Shown: in pieces, positions 1 through 5,986 of the stretch
Layout of the letters: every line of letters starts with the position of its first letter
Numbering within the stretch: the stretch's first letter is position 1
Origin: Chitinophaga pinensis
Lineage (GTDB): Bacteria > Bacteroidota > Bacteroidia > Flavobacteriales_D > Crocinitomicaceae
Direction of reading: 5' to 3'
NCBI GenBank assembly: GCA_945897765.1
Contig: CAMDGP010000105.1
Span: 1-7,371 of the forward strand
Length of the DNA stretch: 7,371 nt
Made by a program: the position numbers and the translations under genes
The notes under the pieces: model-generated
Database searches by the model: none
What the model saw: only the letters and a program-made list of their open reading frames with translations
What the model was told of the DNA's origin: nothing

Positions 1-496
1 GTTGACCGCCAATTGTAACAATTAGACGATTTGCCTGAAATTGTTTTTCTCGCGTTTGAAGAATGAAAATAGCTTCCTTTTTCTCAACAGCTATCACTGA
101 TTGATTATACAAAATCTTTACCCCTAGTTTTGAGGCTTCGGATAAAAAACAATCGATTATTGTTTGAGAATCATTTGAAAGCGGAAAAATGCAACCATCG
201 GGATACGTTTTCATTTCAACGCCACGCTCTTTGAACCATTGAACAGTTGAATCTGCATTGAATTTCACAAATGCTTTTTTGAGATAATTTTCACCTCGTG
301 GATAATGAGTAGATAACAGCTTATTATCAGAACAAGCATGTGTTACATTACACCGTCCTCCTCCAGAAATTTTGACTTTCCCTAAAGCTTTTGCCGCTTT
401 TTCATAGATTGTAACATCCGCAGCGGGGTATTCTTTTTTAGCTGTTAAGGCTGCAAAAAAACCTGCTGCACCTCCACCGATAATGGCAATTTTCAT
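1..496 (-). CDS. HI0933/YhiN-family FAD-dependent oxidoreductase, N-terminal part (runs off the left edge)
   Basis: Only the first 165 codons are in the window; the 3' part lies beyond base 1. The protein opens directly with a Rossmann dinucleotide-binding fold. The fingerprint GGGAAG is at residues 7-12, and Glu32 ends the second strand, where the FAD ribose hydroxyls normally bind. The segment SGGGRCN at 44-50 and the DGCIFPLS stretch at 100-107 match the conserved blocks of the HI0933/YhiN flavoprotein family (the 'aminoacetone oxidase family FAD-binding enzyme' of automated annotation). The visible part ends in TIGGQ (161-165), where members have the second FAD-contacting loop. Complete members are about 400 residues, so a little under half is visible. 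The ATG at 494-496 is the only sensible start because the nucleotide-binding strand begins at residue 2. Family assignment is firm; the physiological substrate is not established for most members. It is divergent from the dehydrogenase gene at 618. Confidence 0.9.
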   Translation of the reverse strand, partial: MKIAIIGGGAAGFFAALTAKKEYPAADVTIYEKAAKALGKVKISGGGRCNVTHACSDNKLLSTHYPRGENYLKKAFVKFNADSTVQWFKERGVEMKTYPDGCIFPLSNDSQTIIDCFLSEASKLGVKILYNQSVIAVEKKEAIFILQTREKQFQANRLIVTIGGQ

Positions 497-500
497 TGGG

Positions 501-508
501 CAAAGATA
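501..508 (-). promoter_or_regulatory. Candidate Bacteroidota -7 box for the flavoprotein gene
   Basis: Read on the minus strand this is TATCTTTG, an exact match to the Bacteroidota primary-sigma -7 consensus TAnnTTTG. Only 4 nt separate it from the ATG at 496, so transcription would start at or next to the start codon and give a leaderless or nearly leaderless message. No TTG (-33) lies at the usual spacing; the nearest is 28 nt upstream. An eight-base degenerate motif in AT-rich DNA can occur by chance, so confidence is low. Confidence 0.3.
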
Positions 509-617
509 GGGAAATGAAAATAGAAGTGAAAAAGCTCAATCACACTAGCAAAATGAAAATGAATGTGGGGTTTTAAGATTAAATCACTAACTTTATTTTC
601 AACTCAACAAATTCACG

Positions 618-1565
618 ATGCGCAAGATTTTATTTTTAGACACTGTTCATCCTATTTTAAATGAACGGCTGGTAAAACATGGATTTGAATGTATGAACGG
701 GACAAAGTTTTCTTTGGAGGAAATTCAAAGTATTTTACCTGAAATTTTTGGATTAGTGATTCGTTCTAGATTTACAATGAATGCTGAATTTTTAGCAAAT
801 GCGAATCAATTAAAATTCATTGCACGTTCAGGTTCAGGTTTGGAAAATATAGATCAGAATTACTGTAAAGAAAAAGGAATCATATTATTTAATTCTCCTG
901 AAGGAAATCGAAATGCCGTTGCTGAACATGCACTGGGGATGCTCTTGGTATTGCTCAATAAATTGCATATCGCTGATCTTCAAATTAGAAATGGTGTTTG
1001 GGATCGGGAAGCAAACAGAGGAGAAGAGCTCGACGGAAAAACGGTTGGGATTATTGGCTATGGAAATAATGGAGCGGCATTTGCTAAAAAACTACGGGGT
1101 TTTGATGTGAAAGTGATGGTTTACGACAAATACAAAACAGGCTTTGGTGATCATTTTGTGCAGGAATGTACGTTGGAAGCGATTAAAGAACAAGCTGATG
1201 TCGTTAGTTTTCACATTCCTCAAAACAAAGAAACAAAATACTGGGCGAGTGAAGATTTCTTAAATTCGTTTGCAAAACCAATTTTGCTACTGAACCTTTC
1301 AAGAGGAAAAATTGTCAATACAAAAGATTTAGTAAGCGCACTTAAATCGGGTAAGGTTCGCGGTGCAGGATTGGATGTTTTGGAGTTTGAAACAAAGAGT
1401 TTTGAATCCTTTTTTGAGCAACATCTTCCCGAAGAGTTTCAGTATTTAATCGCCGCTGAGAATGTTGTTCTTTCACCGCATGTTGGTGGTTGGACGAAAG
1501 AAAGCTACTTCAAATTGAGTGATGTACTTGCTGATAAAATTTTGGAATGGGAAAGTGGGGTTTAA
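618..1565 (+). CDS. D-isomer-specific 2-hydroxyacid dehydrogenase (phosphoglycerate dehydrogenase-like)
   Basis: This 315-residue cytoplasmic enzyme should reversibly oxidise a D-2-hydroxyacid to a 2-oxoacid with NAD. The Rossmann glycine motif GYGNNG is at residues 147-152, and Asp170 at the end of the next strand favours NAD over NADP. The family catalytic set is complete: Arg229 in LSRG, Asp253 and Glu258 in LDVLEFE, and His288 in SPHVGGW. These align with Arg235, Asp259, Glu264 and His296 of Lactobacillus D-lactate dehydrogenase (numbering from memory). The split catalytic domain covers about 1-100 and 285-315. There is no C-terminal ACT domain, so if it acts as 3-phosphoglycerate dehydrogenase it would be the short form. 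Hydroxypyruvate/glyoxylate reductase is an equal alternative, because sequence alone does not fix the substrate and neither neighbour is a serine-pathway gene. The ATG at 618 precedes the first beta strand directly. The gene appears monocistronic. Confidence 0.92.
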   Translation: MRKILFLDTVHPILNERLVKHGFECMNGTKFSLEEIQSILPEIFGLVIRSRFTMNAEFLANANQLKFIARSGSGLENIDQNYCKEKGIILFNSPEGNRNAVAEHALGMLLVLLNKLHIADLQIRNGVWDREANRGEELDGKTVGIIGYGNNGAAFAKKLRGFDVKVMVYDKYKTGFGDHFVQECTLEAIKEQADVVSFHIPQNKETKYWASEDFLNSFAKPILLLNLSRGKIVNTKDLVSALKSGKVRGAGLDVLEFETKSFESFFEQHLPEEFQYLIAAENVVLSPHVGGWTKESYFKLSDVLADKILEWESGV

Positions 1566-1574
1566 TCCTACTTC
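1551..1574 (+). terminator. Possible hairpin across the convergent stops of the dehydrogenase and thioredoxin-like genes
   Basis: In plus-strand RNA, bases 1551-1560 can pair with 1566-1574. This gives nine pairs (two G-U) with one bulged A at 1554 and a 5-nt loop, 1561-1565, that contains the dehydrogenase stop. No U-tract follows, so it is not a classical intrinsic terminator. In minus-strand RNA the two wobble pairs become A-C mismatches. The stop codons are 2 bp apart, so any terminator here must overlap coding sequence. Confidence 0.25.
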
Positions 1575-2812
1575 AACAAATCCAATAATTCTTCCACTTC
1601 GTATTGAATTTCATCTTTTAATTCCTTGTAGGCTTCGCCCGTTGCTGGTCCACTAAATCCAGTAAAAATCTTTTGAATTTTACCTTTTTTATCAACGAAA
1701 ATCGTCGTCGGGAAACTCATAACTCCATTCAACATTGGAAAGTGACGCGCAGCTACTTCTGTTTTAGATGTTCCAGCCAATACTACTTTGTAAGGAATTC
1801 CAGTTCGTTTTTTAAATGCTTTTAATTTTTTAATTTGCGCTTTTTTGTCCTCCCCTACCTCATAAGCCAGCGCGACGATTTCTAGTCCTTGTTTGTTGTA
1901 GTTAGCGTATAAAGTTTTGAAATAATTAATTTCATCAATACAATTTGGACACCACGTTCCCATTATCTGAAAAATTACCACTTTGTCTTTGTATTTCTTT
2001 CCGGGAAACGAAAACGGTTTACCATTCAATTCCTCTAACTCCTTAAAATTGAAAGCTGCATCATTGATGACATACGTCAATTCTTCGTGTTCGCGTAATT
2101 TCGCTTGTTCATTTTTAGAGGCAATCCAATCAGTTGAAAACGAAACACCACTGTAATATTTTCCTTGAATAGAATCTCCAGAAATTGTTCCTGTAAAGTA
2201 AAATGCCCAAGAGCCATTGAAACTTGAAAGCGCAAATTCATTCCCATTCATATTCCCCTCTAAGAATCGGTAATCGCCCGTTTCGGTAAGAAAAGTACCT
2301 GTTACTTTCGTGTTTTTAACTTCAAAAGACCCGATAGCTTTTCGTGGTTTTGCTTTCGGATTGAAAGTCACATCCCATTTACCAGTTAAATTTTGGTTGG
2401 CATTACTATTTCCAGCTACTGAAAATGAAATACGTTCAATGTTTTCAGCAGAAATAGATGCATTCAAGGGAATTTTTATGGGTTCTTTACGCGCAAAATT
2501 GATCCAATATCCTCGAAATTCATTTCCCTTTTCAGAGACTTGAAAAACAATTTGTGCATCCATTTCAGGAAAATGAGCATAAACACTATCGTTTTTCACC
2601 GAAATGTCTCGCAATATAATTCGCTCATCGGCATTAACAACTTCTAACCGTAACTGATTTTTATTCTTAGAAATATCCAGAAAAAAGGGAATAAATAAAC
2701 GATCATTCATCGCTAATTCCGCCCGCCAATGACCAGGTTGTAACGTTTTTATTCCTTGAGAAAATGTTGAAGAGGCAACAAAAAGTAAACAGAAAATACA
2801 AATTGATCGCAT
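1568..2812 (-). CDS. Secreted thioredoxin-fold (TlpA/ResA-like) protein with duplicated beta-rich N-terminal region
   Basis: The protein has 414 residues. Residues 1-19 form a Sec signal peptide, with probable cleavage near FSQ/G and no lipobox cysteine, so it should be a soluble periplasmic or exported protein. Two beta-rich segments follow, about 27-118 and 144-235, which look like copies of one fold: each begins G-x-W (W29, W146), and an RGYW/QGKYY motif recurs about 116 residues later. The C-terminal thioredoxin-like domain spans about 250-414. It has a redox motif WCPNC (C288, C291) and a cis-proline loop FPTT (P368), so it should reduce or exchange periplasmic disulfides, as in TlpA/ResA proteins. 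Bacteroidota members often carry a DUF4369 domain in front of this fold; the front half here does not obviously match it. The gene is divergent from the sigma factor gene. The start is set by the signal peptide. The redox role is well supported; the partner is unknown. Confidence 0.88.
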   Translation of the reverse strand: MRSICIFCLLFVASSTFSQGIKTLQPGHWRAELAMNDRLFIPFFLDISKNKNQLRLEVVNADERIILRDISVKNDSVYAHFPEMDAQIVFQVSEKGNEFRGYWINFARKEPIKIPLNASISAENIERISFSVAGNSNANQNLTGKWDVTFNPKAKPRKAIGSFEVKNTKVTGTFLTETGDYRFLEGNMNGNEFALSSFNGSWAFYFTGTISGDSIQGKYYSGVSFSTDWIASKNEQAKLREHEELTYVINDAAFNFKELEELNGKPFSFPGKKYKDKVVIFQIMGTWCPNCIDEINYFKTLYANYNKQGLEIVALAYEVGEDKKAQIKKLKAFKKRTGIPYKVVLAGTSKTEVAARHFPMLNGVMSFPTTIFVDKKGKIQKIFTGFSGPATGEAYKELKDEIQYEVEELLDLLK

Positions 2813-2833
2813 AAATTTGGTTATATTTCACAA

Positions 2834-2865
2834 CGAATTTAAGCTATAAACAAATAGTAATGCAA
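2834..2865 (-). promoter_or_regulatory. Candidate promoter of the thioredoxin-like gene
   Basis: On the minus strand a TTG (2863-2865) is followed after 21 nt by TAAATTCG (2834-2841), which matches seven of eight positions of the Bacteroidota pattern TTG-N(17-23)-TAnnTTTG. Transcription would start near 2828 and leave a leader of about 15 nt before the ATG at 2812. It lies in the only intergenic space shared with the divergent sigma factor gene, so an autoregulated sigma promoter could overlap it. I found no convincing consensus box facing the sigma gene. Confidence 0.28.
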
Positions 2866-2900
2866 CTTTTAAATAATTATACAAGTCTTTGACAAGCGCT

Positions 2901-3425
2901 ATGGATGATTTCACATTAGTTAATGAATGTATAAAAGGAAATCCAAAGGCGCAAAAAACGTTGTTTGACAAATTTGCCCCAAAAATGTACAGTGTTTGCT
3001 TGCGCTACATGAAAAATGCCCAACAAGCAGAGGATATGTTACAAGATGGATTGGTGAAGGTTTTCACAAAATTACCCGATTATAAAAATGAAGGTGTTTT
3101 AGAAGGTTGGATTCGTCGCATTATGGTAAACACGTGCTTAGATCAAATTCGCAAGAATGTTAAATTTCAAAGAGACATTCAAGCGGAGGAAGTAGAGTAT
3201 AAATTAGAACACAAAGATTTCATTGCCGAACGATTAATGGCAGAGGATTTGATGAAATTGGTACAAAATATGCCAGAAGGTTACAAAGTTGTTTTTAACA
3301 TGTTTGCAATCGAAGGCTATTCACACCAAGAAATTGCAGCAGCGCTCGGAGTTACAGAAAGCACATCAAAATCACAGTATTTACGTGCAAGGGCTTATTT
3401 GAGAGACCGAATAGAAAAAAGATAA
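2901..3425 (+). CDS. ECF-type RNA polymerase sigma factor
   Basis: This 174-residue sigma70-family protein has only regions 2 and 4, the extracytoplasmic-function layout. Region 2 covers about 20-87 and includes the core-binding and -10-recognition helices: aromatic/basic positions around YSVCLRYMKNAQQAEDMLQD, then LEGWIRRIMVN at 68-78. Region 4 covers about 118-170, with a helix-turn-helix at about 139-166 (GYSHQEIAAALGVTEST, then SKSQYLRARAYLR). I chose the ATG at 2901. An in-frame TTG at 2889 would add four residues (MTSA) and is less likely, because family members start a few residues before the D-F-x-L-V-x-x-C-I-x-G stretch. It is followed after 1 bp by a membrane protein with anti-sigma layout, so the two are almost certainly co-transcribed and translationally coupled. 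Its regulon cannot be read from the window; its own operon and the divergent thioredoxin-like gene are the obvious candidates. Confidence 0.93.
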   Translation: MDDFTLVNECIKGNPKAQKTLFDKFAPKMYSVCLRYMKNAQQAEDMLQDGLVKVFTKLPDYKNEGVLEGWIRRIMVNTCLDQIRKNVKFQRDIQAEEVEYKLEHKDFIAERLMAEDLMKLVQNMPEGYKVVFNMFAIEGYSHQEIAAALGVTESTSKSQYLRARAYLRDRIEKR

Positions 3426-3426
3426 A

Positions 3427-4284
3427 ATGGAAGAAAAAGACAGTATTAAAGATTTGTTTCAAGAAAAACTTTCACAGTTAGAAACACCTGTGCGCCCTGA
3501 ACTTTGGTCAGCGGTTTCTTCTTCGATTGCAAGTTCCTCAGCGGTTGCAACATCAACTGGAATGTCACTTCTCGCAAAAATTACTATCGGTATTACCATT
3601 GCTGCAAGTGTGACAGGAACGGTTATTTTTCTTTCTAGAGATGAAGCGAAGGAAACTCCAAAAATTGAGGTTCAAAAAGCCAACAAACAAAAGGAATCTA
3701 AATTAAATCCAACTGAAAATAAGGTAGAAAACAATTCAACTGTTTCTAAAGTAAACAATTCGGATCCTGTAAATCGCGTTTCTGAGAATACTGCGACAGC
3801 AACAAATAATATATTTGAATCGATAATTGACAATTCTTCTTCAAACAATACAAGTTTGGTGGAAGGACCTATTTCTTCCGCACAAATTGAAACAAAAGAA
3901 GAAGTAAAAGCGCCAAAAAACAATCCAAAGGTCGAAACATTTACTTCGGCTCAAAATCAGGAAACTAAACAAAACGTTGCAACAGAAAATTTACCTGAGG
4001 AAAGCAAATTACAATTTACACTTCCGAACATTTTCACACCTAATGGAGATGGAAACAATGACTATTTAAAATTAGAAATCGAAAACGTTACTGAGTTTGT
4101 TATTGTGATTCTTGACGCGAAAAGCAATGTTGTTTTCAAATCTGAAGACGCCGATTTTAAATGGGATGGAACTAATATAAACGGCGACAAACTTCCAGCT
4201 GGAAATTATATTTACTACGTAACTGCAAATGATTCCGGCGGTAAACCACTTACAAAATACAGTGCGCTGACCATTAAATACTAA
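3427..4284 (+). CDS. Putative anti-sigma membrane protein ending in a T9SS type B (gliding-motility-associated) domain
   Basis: The protein has 285 residues in four parts. Residues 1-46 are a soluble N-terminus; the pattern DLFQEKLSQLETPVRPELW resembles the start of many single-pass proteins paired with ECF sigmas in Bacteroidota. Residues about 47-69 are one transmembrane helix with no signal-peptidase site. Residues 71-195 are a low-complexity linker rich in Asn, Ser, Thr, Lys and Glu. Residues 196-285 match the gliding-motility-associated C-terminal domain (TIGR04131/CHU_C): FTPNGDGNND at 203-212, WDG at 246-248 and PAGNYIYYV at 257-265. On known proteins that domain directs secretion through the type IX system. 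There is no cysteine anywhere, so it is not a zinc-binding anti-sigma. The ATG is 1 bp after the sigma stop. Inference: the N-terminus holds the sigma factor at the inner membrane and the periplasmic domain senses something. Alternatively it is simply an anchored or exported T9SS protein. Domain calls are strong; the anti-sigma role rests on layout and pairing. Confidence 0.8.
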   Translation: MEEKDSIKDLFQEKLSQLETPVRPELWSAVSSSIASSSAVATSTGMSLLAKITIGITIAASVTGTVIFLSRDEAKETPKIEVQKANKQKESKLNPTENKVENNSTVSKVNNSDPVNRVSENTATATNNIFESIIDNSSSNNTSLVEGPISSAQIETKEEVKAPKNNPKVETFTSAQNQETKQNVATENLPEESKLQFTLPNIFTPNGDGNNDYLKLEIENVTEFVIVILDAKSNVVFKSEDADFKWDGTNINGDKLPAGNYIYYVTANDSGGKPLTKYSALTIKY

Positions 4285-4300
4285 ACCTAGGTTTTTATTT
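4276..4300. terminator. Possible bidirectional terminator between convergent genes, including a perfect 12-bp palindrome
   Basis: AAACCTAGGTTT at 4283-4294 is a perfect palindrome. It is flanked by AAATA (4276-4280) and TATTT (4296-4300), which also pair, giving an AT-rich imperfect stem-loop across both stop codons (TAA at 4282-4284 on plus, TAG at 4287-4289 on minus). T-rich sequence adjoins it on the plus strand (4292-4301). The stem is weak, so efficient termination is uncertain. Confidence 0.3.
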
Positions 4301-5000
4301 TACCAATTTCGTTTCCAACCTTTGATGCACCAAGGTAAAAGAAAACAATTCCTGCTGTTATAAATAAATGTGAAACATCATTTTTATCAAACCAATTAAC
4401 AGGGTTGATTTTCATTAAAAAGAAAAAAGCGCTTGGTAAAATAATCGCAACACCCCAATAGAAATATTTGAAGGCTTCATACTTCGTTTTGGATAATGAA
4501 TAACCAATGATCCCAGCAGAGGTAAAAACTCCAACGAATGTATGAATTGCCACAGGAAGAAAGCCTAATTCTGGTTTTTGGTCAATTGCTTGTGTGCTTA
4601 TCACCCAAATAAAAGCTACAAAAACAAGAATCATTTTATAAAAAATAAAATTTTCATATTTCTTTCTAAAATCATCTTTAATTATTTCAGCTGCCATTGC
4701 TCGTTCAATCAGATAAATAGCAACAATTCCTGTAATCCAATTGGGCATTTTACCCATTGCACCAAAGTAATAGAATAGCGAATGTCCCAAACCACCTAGA
4801 AAGGAGCTAATTCCGAAAAGAATGAAAAACTGAAACCAACGTTTTGAAAATGTAGTGTTAAAGTGCTTTTTATAAAGTAAATAAGCCAAATACAAACTGA
4901 CCAAAGCCATTAATGTATCTGTTACAAGCGCATTGGGTTCTAGAATTTTATAGTCCATAAAAGACCATTCTATTTTTGGGAAATCCTGACCAATTTTCAT
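4287..5000 (-). CDS. Seven-helix integral membrane protein of unknown function
   Basis: The protein has 237 residues and about seven hydrophobic helices: roughly 23-43, 55-79, 87-105, 117-136, 145-168, 177-197 and 208-226. Potentially catalytic polar residues sit at or inside the helices: Glu21 and Asn23 (EPNALVTD), Ser65/Ser66 and His73 (ISSFLGGLGHS), Glu99, His153, and Asp208/His211 (NDVSH) at the start of the last helix. Seven helices with buried Glu/Asn, Ser, His and a last-helix His recall the CREST superfamily of membrane hydrolases (alkaline ceramidases, PAQR receptors, Per1), but the second histidine of the last-helix HxxxH is not evident. I treat that as a weak structural analogy. 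The gene starts 30 nt after the transketolase subunit stop on the same strand, so it may be the last gene of that operon. The start is uncertain: Met15 (position 4958) is a reasonable alternative because residues 1-14 are polar and precede the first helix. Confidence 0.75.
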   Translation of the reverse strand: MKIGQDFPKIEWSFMDYKILEPNALVTDTLMALVSLYLAYLLYKKHFNTTFSKRWFQFFILFGISSFLGGLGHSLFYYFGAMGKMPNWITGIVAIYLIERAMAAEIIKDDFRKKYENFIFYKMILVFVAFIWVISTQAIDQKPELGFLPVAIHTFVGVFTSAGIIGYSLSKTKYEAFKYFYWGVAIILPSAFFFLMKINPVNWFDKNDVSHLFITAGIVFFYLGASKVGNEIGKIKT

Positions 5001-5030
5001 TTGAGAGGGTAAAATTAAGCCGAAAAAAAA

Positions 5031-5984
5031 TTATTTCTTTCTAGCTATTACTTTTTCAACAGCAGCAATCACATCCGCCGTATCGATTCCGTATTTCGTC
5101 ATCAATTCCATGGGTGTGCCACTTTCTCCAAACTTATCGTTTACTGCTACAAATTCTTGAGGAATTGGATCGTGTTGTGCCAAAACTTGAGCAACCGCAT
5201 CGCCTAAACCGCCATTGCGCATGTGTTCTTCAGCAGTAACTAAACAGCGCGTTTTCGCAACTGACTTTAAAATTGCATCCACATCCAAGGGTTTAATAGT
5301 ATGCATATTAATCAATTCCACAGAAATTCCTTTCTCCATCAACGTTTTCAAAGCTTCAATTGATTTCCAAACCATGTGGCCGCAAGCGATAATTGTAACG
5401 TCTGTTCCTTCTGTCAAAACATCTGCTTTTCCAATCACGAATTCAGCATCTGGTTTCACGAAAATAGGCATCACGGGACGACCAAAACGCAAGTAAACTG
5501 GGCCATTATGAGCCGCTGAAGCAATTGTAGCTTGTTTTGTTTGGTTAAAGTCTGCAGGAACAATCACGGTCATATTTGTCAACATGCGCATCATTCCGAT
5601 ATCTTCCAATATTTGGTGTGTTGCACCGTCTTCCCCTAAAGTCAAACCTGCGTGAGAAGCAGCGATTTTTACATTTTTTTGAGAATAAGCAATGGATTGA
5701 CGAATTTGATCATACACACGACCAGTTGAGAAATTCGCGAACGTTCCTGTAAATGGAATTTTACCGCCAATTGTCATACCAGCAGCCATTCCCATCATGT
5801 TAGCTTCTGCAATTCCAACTTGAAAAAAGCGCTCTGGATTCTCTTTTTTGAACTCGTCCATTTTTAATGAACCAGTCAAATCCGCACAAAGTGCTACCAC
5901 ATCTGGGTTGGTTCTTCCTAATTCTGCTAAACCTTCGCCAAATCCTGAACGGGTGTCTTTGTTACCTAAAATCTCAAATTCCAT
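5031..5984 (-). CDS. Transketolase, C-terminal subunit (split enzyme)
   Basis: This 317-residue cytoplasmic protein corresponds to the pyrimidine-binding and C-terminal domains of transketolase (EC 2.2.1.1). The enzyme transfers two-carbon ketol units in the non-oxidative pentose phosphate pathway using thiamine diphosphate. The pyrimidine-binding domain spans about 8-170. It contains VGIAEANM, with Glu60 in the position of the glutamate that activates the cofactor aminopyrimidine, then [15 protein letters not shown] (110-124) and YLRFGRP (164-170). The transketolase C-terminal domain spans about 184-312 ([13 protein letters not shown], then [14 protein letters not shown]). The pyrophosphate-binding domain is absent, so it needs a separate N-terminal subunit, a split common in Bacteroidota. 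A DXP synthase or 2-oxoacid dehydrogenase E1-beta subunit is unlikely, given the close match to flavobacterial transketolase C subunits as I recall them. The ATG is 2 nt after the stop of the upstream VWA gene, which implies coupled translation. Confidence 0.93.
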   Translation of the reverse strand: MEFEILGNKDTRSGFGEGLAELGRTNPDVVALCADLTGSLKMDEFKKENPERFFQVGIAEANMMGMAAGMTIGGKIPFTGTFANFSTGRVYDQIRQSIAYSQKNVKIAASHAGLTLGEDGATHQILEDIGMMRMLTNMTVIVPADFNQTKQATIASAAHNGPVYLRFGRPVMPIFVKPDAEFVIGKADVLTEGTDVTIIACGHMVWKSIEALKTLMEKGISVELINMHTIKPLDVDAILKSVAKTRCLVTAEEHMRNGGLGDAVAQVLAQHDPIPQEFVAVNDKFGESGTPMELMTKYGIDTADVIAAVEKVIARKK

Positions 5985-5986
5985 GA

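Noticed and set aside
588..595. TAACTTTA as a -7 box for the dehydrogenase gene
   Set aside because: It mismatches the TAnnTTTG consensus at the most conserved last position, and there is no TTG 17-23 nt upstream.
2875..2882. TATAAT on the minus strand as an E. coli-type -10 box
   Set aside because: The primary sigma of Bacteroidota uses a different consensus, there is no matching TTGACA at 17 bp, and the region is simply AT-rich.
2889..2900. TTG start adding MTSA to the sigma factor
   Set aside because: An ATG four codons later fits the usual start of this family better, and the TTG has no clear ribosome binding site; it is noted as an alternative only.
3427..4284. Reading the T9SS-domain protein as a zinc-binding (ZAS) or FecR-type anti-sigma factor
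   Set aside because: It contains no cysteine and no HxxxCxxC motif, and there is no FecR-like domain after the membrane helix.
5031..5984. 1-deoxyxylulose-5-phosphate synthase or dehydrogenase E1-beta identity
   Set aside because: The length, missing N-terminal domain and close match to flavobacterial transketolase C subunits favour transketolase; no acyltransferase or E1-alpha partner is nearby.
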